A DNA stretch of 35,844 nt, taken from positions 1-35,844 of the forward strand of contig CAZSAL010000026.1 in assembly GCA_964604825.1 (NCBI GenBank), given 5' to 3'. The first letter of the stretch is position 1. The number at the start of each line of letters is the position of its first letter. This DNA comes from CAZSAL01 sp964604825 (GTDB taxonomy: Bacteria > Elusimicrobiota > Elusimicrobia > 2-01-FULL-59-12). Shown here piece by piece: positions 7,750 through 15,343 of this stretch. The translations under genes were made by a program, and so were the position numbers. The notes below the pieces were generated by a model. That model was given only the letters and a program-made list of their open reading frames with translations. It had not been told where the DNA came from and searched no databases.

Positions 7750-10090
7750 TAAAGAACAAAATAAGACGGAAGAAGCCCTTCCTAAAGCCGTAGCGCCGAA
7801 GAAGGAAGACGCTGCCTCGCCCAAAAAGGAAGAGGGTGCCGCGCCGAAGAAACGCATGGTTTTGAAAACGCTGAAACGCGCGCCTGCCGCGGCGCCGCCC
7901 CCACCCACTTTACGCCAGGTGTCTTCGGGAATATTAAAGCGCCGCGTCATTCCAAAAGCGCCGCCTCCCAAGCCTAAACCCGTGGAACCGCCGCCGCCTC
8001 CGGTGGAGGTTGCGCCAAAGTCCGTAGAGCATAAACCGGCGCCTGCGCCCGCTGTTGAGGCTCCCGCCGCTCCGGTTGCCGCGCCTGCGGCGAAAGCCAC
8101 TCCAGCGGAAGCGCCGGAAATCCGCAAGGCTTCCGAATCTCCTGTCAAACCCGCGGAAAAAATCAAGAAAGAAACGCATAAGGCTGAGCCAACCGTAACT
8201 TATAAAATGCCGTCCCCCGCTCCGGCAAAGCCCGTACGCCATGCGCCTGTCAGGCCTGCCGCTCATCCGTCAAAAGCGCACGCTCCCGTGGTGGAAACCG
8301 CTCCTGCCCCGGCGCCTGAAGCGGCGCCGACAGTCCGTCCCAAGGTGCGTATTCCGGAAATTTTGACAGTCAAGGATCTGGCGGAAAGCCTCAACGTCAA
8401 GCCTGCGGATGTAATCAAAAAACTCCTGGGCCTGGGCAGTCTTGTCACCATCAATCAGCAGATCGATTCGGACAGGGCGACCCTGGTTGCCGATGCTTTT
8501 GGCATGGATGTGGAAATAATTCCGATACTGCAGGAACAGTTCGTCGAAGAAAAAGAAGATCCCGCAAAACTGAAGCCGCGCCCGCCGATCGTTACCATAA
8601 TGGGGCATGTGGATCACGGTAAAACGTCTCTTCTTGACGCCATTCGTAAAACCCGGGTTGCGGAAAAGGAAGCAGGAGGGATCACGCAACATATCGGCGC
8701 TTACCGCGTTACCACGTCAAAAGGGGAAGTGGTTTTTCTCGATACCCCCGGTCACGAAGCTTTTACCGCCATGCGCGCACGGGGCGCCCAGGCTACCGAT
8801 ATCGTTGTGCTGGTAGTCGCCGCTGACGACGGGGTCATGCCGCAGACTGTTGAAGCCATAGACCACGCCCGCGCCGCAGGCGTGAAAATAGTTGTCGCGG
8901 TAAATAAAATCGATCTGCCGACGGCAAATCCGGAGAAAATCAAGCGGGAGCTGGCACAGCACGACCTTTCTCCGGAAGAATGGGGCGGAAAAACAATTTT
9001 CGTAGAAGTGTCCGCGAAAAAGGGAACGAATATAGACAAACTCCTGGAGATGCTCGCTCTCGAGGCGGAACTGCTTGAGCTGAAGGCCAATCCGGACCGT
9101 TCTGCGCAGGGTGTTGTTGTGGAAGCGCGGGTGGATCCCCGGCGCGGAGTTACAGCCACTCTGCTGATTCAAAAAGGAACGCTGAAACAAGGCGATATCG
9201 TGGTGGCCGGGGTGGCGATGGGACGCGCCCGCGCCCTTACCGACGACCACGGAACGCGCCTGGCTGAAGCCGGCCCATCAACGCCTGTGGAAGCGCTCGG
9301 CTTGAGCGCGGTGCCGCAGGCAGGCGACCGCTTTTCGGTAATGATCGACGAACGCGAAGCCAGGTCTCTCGTGGAGCGGCGCCAGCATGCGATCAACGAG
9401 GAGGCTCTCAAGAGGAAGCACGTGACTTTGGAAAACCTTCACGACCATGTGGCGGAAGGCAAGATTAGGGAGCTGAAAATAATTTTGAAGGCAGACGTTC
9501 AGGGATCGGTACAGGCTCTGCGTGATTCGCTGGAGCGCCTTTCCACGGATGAGATACGGCTTAACGTCATTCATGCCGGTGTGGGGGGGATCAACGAAAC
9601 GGACGTCGCTCTGGCGGATGCAAGCGACGCCGTGATCATCGGTTTCAACGTGCGCGCCGACGCCAAAAGCGAGGAACTGGCAAGAAGGGATTCCGTAAGC
9701 ATCCGCGCGTACCGGATTATTTATGAGGCTATAGAAGATATCCGCGCGGCCATGGAAGGCCTGCTGGAGCCGGAGAAATCAGAAGTCCGCATGGGATCGG
9801 CCGAGGTGCGCCAGGTGTTCAGAGTCAGCAAGCTTGGCAACATCGCGGGTTGTATGGTGCTTGACGGGAAAATCGTGCGTGGAGCCAAAGCGAGGCTGAT
9901 GCGGGATAACGTCGTCGTGCATGAGGGAACGATCGAATCGCTGAAGCGGTTCAAGGACGACGCCCGCGAAGTCGAAAAGGGATTTGAATGCGGGATCGGA
10001 TTTGCCAATTTCCAGGACATCAAGCCGAAAGATATTATCGAAGCGTACACGGAAGAGACCAAGGCAAGAAAACTGGAATCCCCGACGTAA
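7727..10090 (+). CDS. infB: Translation initiation factor IF-2
   Basis: IF-2 is the GTPase that positions initiator tRNA and joins the ribosomal subunits. The 787-residue protein starts with about 210 residues of Pro/Ala/Lys-rich disordered sequence. A small IF2_N-type helical domain follows (ILTVKDLAESLNVKPADVIKKL), then the G domain with G1 GHVDHGKT (about 293-300), G2 GGITQHIGAY, G3 DTPGHEAF, G4 NKID and G5 SAKKG, and finally domains II-IV. The reading frame is open further upstream to 7559. ATG7727 is preferred because the upstream codons lie inside nusA and give an implausibly basic extension. The Shine-Dalgarno site is weak, consistent with coupling to nusA termination. Confidence 0.96.
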   Translation: MTVKKKTDKEQNKTEEALPKAVAPKKEDAASPKKEEGAAPKKRMVLKTLKRAPAAAPPPPTLRQVSSGILKRRVIPKAPPPKPKPVEPPPPPVEVAPKSVEHKPAPAPAVEAPAAPVAAPAAKATPAEAPEIRKASESPVKPAEKIKKETHKAEPTVTYKMPSPAPAKPVRHAPVRPAAHPSKAHAPVVETAPAPAPEAAPTVRPKVRIPEILTVKDLAESLNVKPADVIKKLLGLGSLVTINQQIDSDRATLVADAFGMDVEIIPILQEQFVEEKEDPAKLKPRPPIVTIMGHVDHGKTSLLDAIRKTRVAEKEAGGITQHIGAYRVTTSKGEVVFLDTPGHEAFTAMRARGAQATDIVVLVVAADDGVMPQTVEAIDHARAAGVKIVVAVNKIDLPTANPEKIKRELAQHDLSPEEWGGKTIFVEVSAKKGTNIDKLLEMLALEAELLELKANPDRSAQGVVVEARVDPRRGVTATLLIQKGTLKQGDIVVAGVAMGRARALTDDHGTRLAEAGPSTPVEALGLSAVPQAGDRFSVMIDEREARSLVERRQHAINEEALKRKHVTLENLHDHVAEGKIRELKIILKADVQGSVQALRDSLERLSTDEIRLNVIHAGVGGINETDVALADASDAVIIGFNVRADAKSEELARRDSVSIRAYRIIYEAIEDIRAAMEGLLEPEKSEVRMGSAEVRQVFRVSKLGNIAGCMVLDGKIVRGAKARLMRDNVVVHEGTIESLKRFKDDAREVEKGFECGIGFANFQDIKPKDIIEAYTEETKARKLESPT

Positions 10091-10106
10091 AAGTTTTCCT
10101 CTCATT

Positions 10107-10188
10107 TGTCATTCTCGAATGTAGTAATCGGGAATCCAGTTGTTTTATAAAAAGGCTGGATCCCCGCTAAAGACATGCGGGGATGACG
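10107..10188. repeat. Palindromic MITE-like repeat, copy A
   Basis: This 82-bp element begins TGTCATTCTCGA and ends GCGGGGATGACG, so its two ends are near-perfect inverted repeats. It is made of two hairpins: TTCTCGA/TCGGGAA in the left half and ATCCCCGC/GCGGGGAT in the right half, joined by an AT-rich spacer. A second copy with the same ends and a different spacer lies at 33495-33580. It fills most of the infB-rbfA gap and would be transcribed into the operon mRNA as a double stem-loop. It has no ORF, so it is presumably a non-autonomous mobile element or REP-type repeat. Confidence 0.85.
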
Positions 10189-10208
10189 TCCTGTAAGCAG
10201 GAGGAATC

Positions 10209-10592
10209 ATGGGTCGTCGCCGTTTAGAGCGCGTAACCGAATTAATTCATCAGGAAGTTTCGAAGTTGATCCTTCAATTGAAGGATCCCGGGCTGGGTTT
10301 TGTGACGGTCCTTGCCGTGCGCATGACTCCCGATTTCGCGAGCGCAAAAATCTTTTATTCCGTGCTGGGACCTCCCGACGAGCGCAGAAGAACCGAGGAA
10401 GCTTTGGAGCGGGCCAGGCCTTATATACGTTCACAGCTGCGCTCCTTGGAAAGCCTGAAGACTCCTCCCGATCTCACCTTTGTCCTGGACAACAGCGCCG
10501 AGGAGGCCGCCAAGGTTCTGAGTCTGCTATCCCAACTGGAACAGGAACGCAAAAAAAACGCCATAAGCAAACCGCCGGAAAAGAATGCCTAG
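10209..10592 (+). CDS. rbfA: 30S ribosome-binding factor RbfA
   Basis: RbfA binds the 16S rRNA 5' region during 30S maturation and cold adaptation. The 127-residue product has the single KH-like fold signature: an N-terminal RRRLERVTELIHQEVSKLI helix, the DPGLGFVTVLAVRMTPDFASAKIFYSV strand region, and RPYIRSQLRSLESLKTPPDLTFVLDNS near the C-terminus. Length is usual. The ATG at 10209 has GGAGGAA six bases upstream, so the start is well supported. It sits between infB and truB as in many bacteria; the palindromic repeat copy A lies immediately before it. The 3' end overlaps truB by eight bases. Confidence 0.94.
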   Translation: MGRRRLERVTELIHQEVSKLILQLKDPGLGFVTVLAVRMTPDFASAKIFYSVLGPPDERRRTEEALERARPYIRSQLRSLESLKTPPDLTFVLDNSAEEAAKVLSLLSQLEQERKKNAISKPPEKNA

Positions 10593-11331
10593 AACTCCTT
10601 TCGAAATGAGTTCTGATCCCGCCGGTCTTCTTGTAATTGATAAGCCTTCAGGACTGACTTCCTATGACTGCGTCCATCGCATTAAAAAAATTCTAGGTCA
10701 AAAACGGGTAGGTCACTGCGGAACCCTGGATCCTCTGGCTGAGGGCGTGCTGCTCGTGCTCTTCGGTACGCACACCGCATATCAGGATTATTTTCAGGGC
10801 ATGGAAAAGCAATATTGGTTCCGCGCCGAACTGGGCCGGACCACGGACTCCGGCGACCGGGACGGATCGGAAACCGGACGCAGCCCATTTGACGGCGTTA
10901 CGCGGCAGGCGCTAGCGGACGCTCTGGTAAAGTTCAGAGGCCCCATGTGGCAGGTTCCGCCGAAAGTTTCCGCGATTAAATACGGGGGAAAAAGGCTTTA
11001 TGAATGGGCGCGTCAGGGAATAGAAGTACCGCGTCCGCCGCGGCGGGTTGAGATTTACAGTTCGGAGCTTCTGACCTTCGATCCGCCTTACTGGGAGGCG
11101 CGAGTGATCTGTTCTCGGGGGACCTATATCCGCAGCCTTGTAACAGACGTCGGGGACGTTTTGAAATGCGGCGCTGTGGTTGATGCGCTGATAAGAGAAC
11201 GCATCGGATCATTCCGGCGCGAAGAAGCCGTAACTTGGCCGATCCTCATGGGATGTTCCGCAGAACAGCTCCTTGAACACTCAAATGCAGAAAAAATCGA
11301 CCGCTTCAGTCTTAACTCTCGGCACTTTTGA
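10585..11331 (+). CDS. truB: tRNA pseudouridine(55) synthase TruB
   Basis: TruB converts U55 in the T-loop of tRNAs to pseudouridine. The 248-residue product carries the family core: GLLVIDKPSGLTSYDCVHRIKK near residues 13-34, and the catalytic-loop motif VGHCGTLDPLAEGVLLV with nucleophile Asp49. It continues with KQYWFRAELGRTTDSGDRDG, QVPPKVSAIKYGGKRLYEWAR, and the CSRGTYIRSLVTDVG substrate-binding motif. Start is ATG10585, overlapping rbfA by eight bases; ATG10606 is a possible alternative. There is little after the catalytic domain, so the C-terminal PUA-like region of longer homologues is short or absent. The 3' end overlaps ribF by 47 bases. Confidence 0.95.
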   Translation: MPRTPFEMSSDPAGLLVIDKPSGLTSYDCVHRIKKILGQKRVGHCGTLDPLAEGVLLVLFGTHTAYQDYFQGMEKQYWFRAELGRTTDSGDRDGSETGRSPFDGVTRQALADALVKFRGPMWQVPPKVSAIKYGGKRLYEWARQGIEVPRPPRRVEIYSSELLTFDPPYWEARVICSRGTYIRSLVTDVGDVLKCGAVVDALIRERIGSFRREEAVTWPILMGCSAEQLLEHSNAEKIDRFSLNSRHF

Positions 11332-12250
11332 CGGCGTTCACCGCGGCCACCAGCGCATATTATGCCGGCTGGTTTCCCGCGCTCGAAGAACCGGGGCGCG
11401 GAGCGTGGTGCTGGCTTTTGGCCTGCCGCCGCGTCACGCCGGTTTACCGGCTGCCAGGCCTTTCCTGTTGACTACTCTGCGGGAAAAGACGCAGATTTTA
11501 AAAAGAATGGGCGCAGACTGTGTGCGCGCGCTTGTTTTTAACAGGGAAACCGCTTCGACAAGCCCGGCCGATTTCTTCAATGAAACTCTGGTGAAAAAAT
11601 GCGGCGCAAAGGAAATCATAGTCGGTCCGCGCGCAGCCTTTGGCAGGAACCGTGCCGGAAAACTTTCTTTCCTGAAAGCGATCGGCAGGCGCAGTGGTGT
11701 CCGCGTGGGTGTGGTGCCGTCTGTGCGCGTAAAAGGGGAAATCGTAGCATCGCGGCGTATCAGAGTTATGCTGGATAAAGGCCGCGTGGAAAAAGCATCG
11801 GCTTTGCTGGGGTATCCGTATTCGGCAGCCGGATGTGTGGTTCATGGCAGGCATGCAGGACGTCTTCTAGGTTTTCCTACGGCCAATATACGTCCTGATG
11901 CGTTTAAGATTTTGCCGCACGGTGTTTTCTGGGTTAAAGTCCTCTGGAAAAGCGACCGCGTGCCGTTGACCGCGAAAGATTTGCGCTTTGCCTGGGACGG
12001 CATATGCAATGTGGGAACGAGGCCGACGATTAATCCTCATGAAAGCCATGACCATTGCGAGGTGTTCTTGTTCCGTAAGCCGGGATCTCTTTACGGCAGG
12101 CGGCTGCGGGTCGTTTTTCTCCGCAGGATCCGCGCGGAAAAACGTTTCTCTTCACTGGAATCGCTGAAGCGCGGGATCTCCCGCGATTTTGCTCTGGCCC
12201 GTCGCTGGGCCGCTAAGCAGGTTTACATCCGACGAGATAATTCGATATAA
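11285..12250 (+). CDS. ribF: Bifunctional riboflavin kinase/FAD synthetase
   Basis: RibF phosphorylates riboflavin to FMN and adenylates FMN to FAD. The N-terminal nucleotidyltransferase domain shows GTFDGVHRGHQ near residues 13-23 and FNETLVKKCGAKEIIVGPRAAFGRNRAG. The C-terminal flavokinase domain shows GCVVHGRHAGRLLGFPTANI (PTAN motif), GICNVGTRPT and a catalytic-Glu region near CEVFLF. The 321-residue length is normal for the bifunctional enzyme. Start: ATG11285 inside the truB 3' end (an upstream in-frame TTG lies at 11273); neither has a good Shine-Dalgarno site. The segment before GTFDGVH is shorter than in Escherichia coli RibF. ribF between truB and rpsO is a common arrangement. Confidence 0.93.
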   Translation: MQKKSTASVLTLGTFDGVHRGHQRILCRLVSRARRTGARSVVLAFGLPPRHAGLPAARPFLLTTLREKTQILKRMGADCVRALVFNRETASTSPADFFNETLVKKCGAKEIIVGPRAAFGRNRAGKLSFLKAIGRRSGVRVGVVPSVRVKGEIVASRRIRVMLDKGRVEKASALLGYPYSAAGCVVHGRHAGRLLGFPTANIRPDAFKILPHGVFWVKVLWKSDRVPLTAKDLRFAWDGICNVGTRPTINPHESHDHCEVFLFRKPGSLYGRRLRVVFLRRIRAEKRFSSLESLKRGISRDFALARRWAAKQVYIRRDNSI

Positions 12251-12265
12251 TTATTTAAATTAAAA

Positions 12266-12535
12266 ATGCCACTTACAAAAGACATCAAGAAATCTACGAT
12301 TGAGCGGTTTAAAGGCCATACTGCCGATACCGGCAGCCCGGCCATTCAAATCGCGCTCATCACGGAACGCATCAATCAACTTACCACGCATTTTAAAACC
12401 CATGGCAAGGACTACGCTTCGCGTCAGGGTCTTTTAAAACTGGTGGGGAACCGCCGCAGGCTGCTGAATTATCTCAAAAGCCAGGACGCAGCGGCTTACA
12501 AGAAGTTGATCGAAGAACTCAATCTGCGTAGGTAG
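12266..12535 (+). CDS. rpsO: 30S ribosomal protein S15
   Basis: S15 is a primary 16S rRNA binding protein in the central domain of the 30S subunit. The 89-residue product has the usual length and the family signatures: TGSPAIQIALITERINQLTTHFKTHGKDYASRQGLLKLVGNRRRLLNYLK, a four-helix protein. The usual basic C-terminus ends in LNLRR. The ATG at 12266 follows a 15-base AT-rich gap after ribF, with no obvious Shine-Dalgarno site. It is followed by a long hairpin and pnp, the same gene pair as in many bacteria, where S15 autoregulates its own translation; autoregulation here is inferred only. Confidence 0.96.
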   Translation: MPLTKDIKKSTIERFKGHTADTGSPAIQIALITERINQLTTHFKTHGKDYASRQGLLKLVGNRRRLLNYLKSQDAAAYKKLIEELNLRR

Positions 12536-12553
12536 AAGCAAGTTCTCATCGCA

Positions 12554-12610
12554 GGAGTTCAATTGATATTTTCCAGCGCATGCCGGAGATATGAATTGAA
12601 TTCCTTTTTT
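12554..12610 (+). terminator. Long hairpin plus T-tract between rpsO and pnp
   Basis: The arm at 12554-12569 (GGAGTTCAATTGATAT) pairs with 12589-12604 over 16 positions, with one G-U pair and one mismatch, around a 19-base GC-rich loop. Six T residues follow directly. This may be a partial terminator that lowers pnp expression relative to rpsO. It may also be a double-stranded processing site like the RNase III site between rpsO and pnp in Escherichia coli; the processing role is inferred from synteny. Confidence 0.7.
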
Positions 12611-12654
12611 GCGGTGGGGTTTTTTGTTCGGGCAGTTAAGGAGGATCACTTAAA

Positions 12655-14871
12655 GTGACCGAAACATTACGAAAACAAGAAATTTCCATTGGCGATAAAA
12701 AGATCATTCTGGAATCCGGCCAGTTGGCGAAACAGGCCAACGGTGCAGTGCTTGTCACATGCGGCGAGACGGTTGTGCTCGTAACCGCCGTAGTCGCAAA
12801 AGAACCAAAGAAAGATGCGAATTTCTTCCCGTTGACCGTTGATTACCGCGAACGCACCTACTCGGCCGGAAAAATACCCGGCGGTTTTTTTAAACGTGAA
12901 GGCAAGGCGCGCGATAATGAGATTCTGACTTCCCGCCTTATAGACCGATCCATCAGGCCGCTTTTCCCCGAAGGATTCACTCATGAAACGCAGATCAGCG
13001 CGCTGGTGTTGTCCACGGACATGGAAAACATTCCCGACACCCTCTGCATCCTGGGGGCATCGGCCGCTCTTACGGCTTCAAATATTCCTTTCGCAGGCCC
13101 TATCGGAGCCGTCCGTGTAGGACAGTTGAACGGCGAGCTTATACTGAACCCCACCCAGACGCAGATGGCGGAATCGAAACTCGATCTGATAGTGGCTGGT
13201 TCGCGGGATGCGCTTTTAATGGTTGAGGGCGGCGCCGAAGAGGTTCCGGAAGCGGTTATTCTGGACGCATTCGCTATGGCGCTGAAGGCAATCAAAGATA
13301 TGTGCGATGCCCAGGACGCCCTGGCCGCCGGGATCACTAAGAAGATGGAATGGCATGGTCCGGAAATATCCGGCGAGCTGAAGCAGGCGGTTGATTCGAT
13401 CGCTCGCGCCGGTTTGCGCGAAGCCGTTCAGATTAACGAAAAAGCGGCGAGAGACGCGAAAGTGTCGGACCTCAAAGAAGCCGCGCAGAACCAGCTTGAG
13501 GAAAAATATCCGGAATCAGAAGCGCTGATCGATCTGGTTCTTGAAAATATCATGTACGAAGAAGCGCGAAGGCTTATTCTCGAGGACCGGAAACGCTCCG
13601 ACGGTCGCGGCTTCCAGGACATACGGCCGCTGTCCTCGCGCGTGGGCTTGCTGCCCCGTACGCACGGCAGCGCGCTTTTTACCAGAGGTCAGACGCAGGC
13701 TCTGGTTACCGCTACGTTGGGAACACCTTCGGATATGCAGATTATTGATGCGCTGGAAGGGGAATACAAAGAACGGTTCCTGCTCCACTATAACTTCCCG
13801 GGATTTTCCACGGGTGAGCCCAAGCCTGAACGCGGTCCAGGCCGGCGGGAAATAGGGCACGGAGCGCTGGCAAAAAGATCGCTTTATCCCATGCTCCCTG
13901 GCGAAGATGAATTTCCTTATACGATCCGCGTGGTATCGGATATTCTGGAATCGAACGGGTCAAGTTCCATGGCCTCTGTATGCGGCGGCACTCTTGCTCT
14001 TTGTGATGCAGGCGTTCCGCTGCGCAAACCCGTGGCTGGAATAGCCATGGGGCTGGTCAAAGAAGGACCCAAATACGCCATTCTTACGGACATTCAGGGG
14101 CTTGAGGATCATCTCGGCGATATGGACTTCAAAGTTGCAGGCACGCCTGACGGCGTCACCGGCATCCAGATGGACATAAAAATTGCCGGCATATCGGTTG
14201 AGCTTCTGAAAGAAGCGCTGGAAAATGCGCGGGTTGCCCGGCTGAAGCTGCTGGAGCACATGCATGAAACAATCGCCGGTCCTCGGGCTGAACTTTCAGT
14301 TCATGCGCCAAGGATGATCACCGTTCAGATACCGATCGACAAAATCGGCGCGCTGATCGGACCCGGAGGCAAGAATATCCGCAGAATTATCGAAGAGACC
14401 GGTGCCGAAGTCGACGTGGAAGACGACGGGAAGGTGTTCATATCATCTACGGATTCGGTAGCTGTGGAAAGGGCCAAAGAACAGGTTGTAGGCCTGACCG
14501 CTGAAGCCGAAGTTGGGAAAATCTATAATGGCAAGGTGACCCGCATCATGGGGATCGGCGTATTCGTCGAGATAATGCCGGGCAAGGAAGGCCTGATCCG
14601 CATGAGCCAGTTGGCGGATCATTATGTTGAGAAGGCCGAAGACGTAGTCAAGGAAGGCGATTCAATCGAAGTTAAGGTTCTGGAAGTCGACGCTCAGGGC
14701 CGCATTAATCTCTCCCGCAAGGCCGTAACGCATCCGGGCTCGGAAAACGAGCCGCGGCGCGGAGGAGACGGTGAAGGGCATCCCCGGAGCGAACATGGCG
14801 GACGGCGCGATTTCCGGGGCCCGCGCGGCGGAGGGGAACGTTCATCCCGTGGCCGAGAACGAAGGTATTAA
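12655..14871 (+). CDS. pnp: Polyribonucleotide nucleotidyltransferase (PNPase)
   Basis: PNPase degrades RNA 3' to 5' by phosphorolysis and is a trimeric degradosome component. The 738-residue product contains two RNase PH-type domains (for example LTVDYRERTYSAGKIPGGFFKREGK and LHYNFPGFSTGEPKPERGPGRREIGHG). A KH domain follows (IGALIGPGGKNIRRI, around residue 565) and then an S1 domain (YNGKVTRIMGIGVFVEIMPGKEGL). The C-terminal tail has Arg/Gly-rich repeats, likely an extra RNA-binding tail. Start is GTG12655, with AAGGAGG about nine bases upstream. It is the last gene of the rimP operon; the Arg/Gly tail coding region overlaps the start of accB in another frame. Confidence 0.97.
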   Translation: MTETLRKQEISIGDKKIILESGQLAKQANGAVLVTCGETVVLVTAVVAKEPKKDANFFPLTVDYRERTYSAGKIPGGFFKREGKARDNEILTSRLIDRSIRPLFPEGFTHETQISALVLSTDMENIPDTLCILGASAALTASNIPFAGPIGAVRVGQLNGELILNPTQTQMAESKLDLIVAGSRDALLMVEGGAEEVPEAVILDAFAMALKAIKDMCDAQDALAAGITKKMEWHGPEISGELKQAVDSIARAGLREAVQINEKAARDAKVSDLKEAAQNQLEEKYPESEALIDLVLENIMYEEARRLILEDRKRSDGRGFQDIRPLSSRVGLLPRTHGSALFTRGQTQALVTATLGTPSDMQIIDALEGEYKERFLLHYNFPGFSTGEPKPERGPGRREIGHGALAKRSLYPMLPGEDEFPYTIRVVSDILESNGSSSMASVCGGTLALCDAGVPLRKPVAGIAMGLVKEGPKYAILTDIQGLEDHLGDMDFKVAGTPDGVTGIQMDIKIAGISVELLKEALENARVARLKLLEHMHETIAGPRAELSVHAPRMITVQIPIDKIGALIGPGGKNIRRIIEETGAEVDVEDDGKVFISSTDSVAVERAKEQVVGLTAEAEVGKIYNGKVTRIMGIGVFVEIMPGKEGLIRMSQLADHYVEKAEDVVKEGDSIEVKVLEVDAQGRINLSRKAVTHPGSENEPRRGGDGEGHPRSEHGGRRDFRGPRGGGERSSRGRERRY

Positions 14872-15343
14872 AGAACGCGCTGTTTCTATTCGTCCCGAAC
14901 TTCAGGAGCTTAAGGATCTTTATGACCTTATGGTCCGCGAAGGTCTGGATGCCGTTGAACTGGAAAAAGGCGACTCCCACATCAAGCTGAGCCGCGCTGC
15001 GCTGGCCAGCGCGCTTGAGCTTCCCGTCAAAACCATTCACCGTGGTGTTCATGAGAGAAGCGAGTCTTACGCCGCTGCGGGGCCTTCCGCGGTTCCAGGC
15101 TCAAAAGCCGTAGTGTCTCCTCTGGCAGGGGTTTTTTACCGCGCTTCCAGTCCTTCGGCCGCGCCGTTTGTAAAGGAAGGCGACGTAGTGGAGCCGGGGC
15201 AGACGCTCTGTATTGTGGAAGCGATGAAGGTCATGAACGAGATCAAATCTGAGCAGCGCTGCCGCGTCGTCAGGATTGCGGCGGAAAATTCGCGGCCTGT
15301 TTTTGCCGGGCAGGAACTCTTTTTCATGGAGCCTGCCGGATGA
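14795..15343 (+). CDS. accB: Biotin carboxyl carrier protein of acetyl-CoA carboxylase
   Basis: AccB carries the biotin that shuttles CO2 between biotin carboxylase and carboxyltransferase in fatty-acid synthesis. The 182-residue product has an N-terminal helical region (ELQELKDLYDLMVREGLDAVELEKG), an Ala/Pro/Ser linker, and a C-terminal biotinyl domain. The biotin-acceptor Lys lies in IVEAMKVMNEI, preceded by VVSPLAGVFYRASSP. ATG14795 has GGAG four bases upstream, while GTG14771 is an alternative; either start lies inside the 3' end of pnp. The stop overlaps the ftsK ATG (ATGA). The usual partner accC is not next to it; ftsK follows directly. Confidence 0.9.
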   Translation: MADGAISGARAAEGNVHPVAENEGIKERAVSIRPELQELKDLYDLMVREGLDAVELEKGDSHIKLSRAALASALELPVKTIHRGVHERSESYAAAGPSAVPGSKAVVSPLAGVFYRASSPSAAPFVKEGDVVEPGQTLCIVEAMKVMNEIKSEQRCRVVRIAAENSRPVFAGQELFFMEPAG

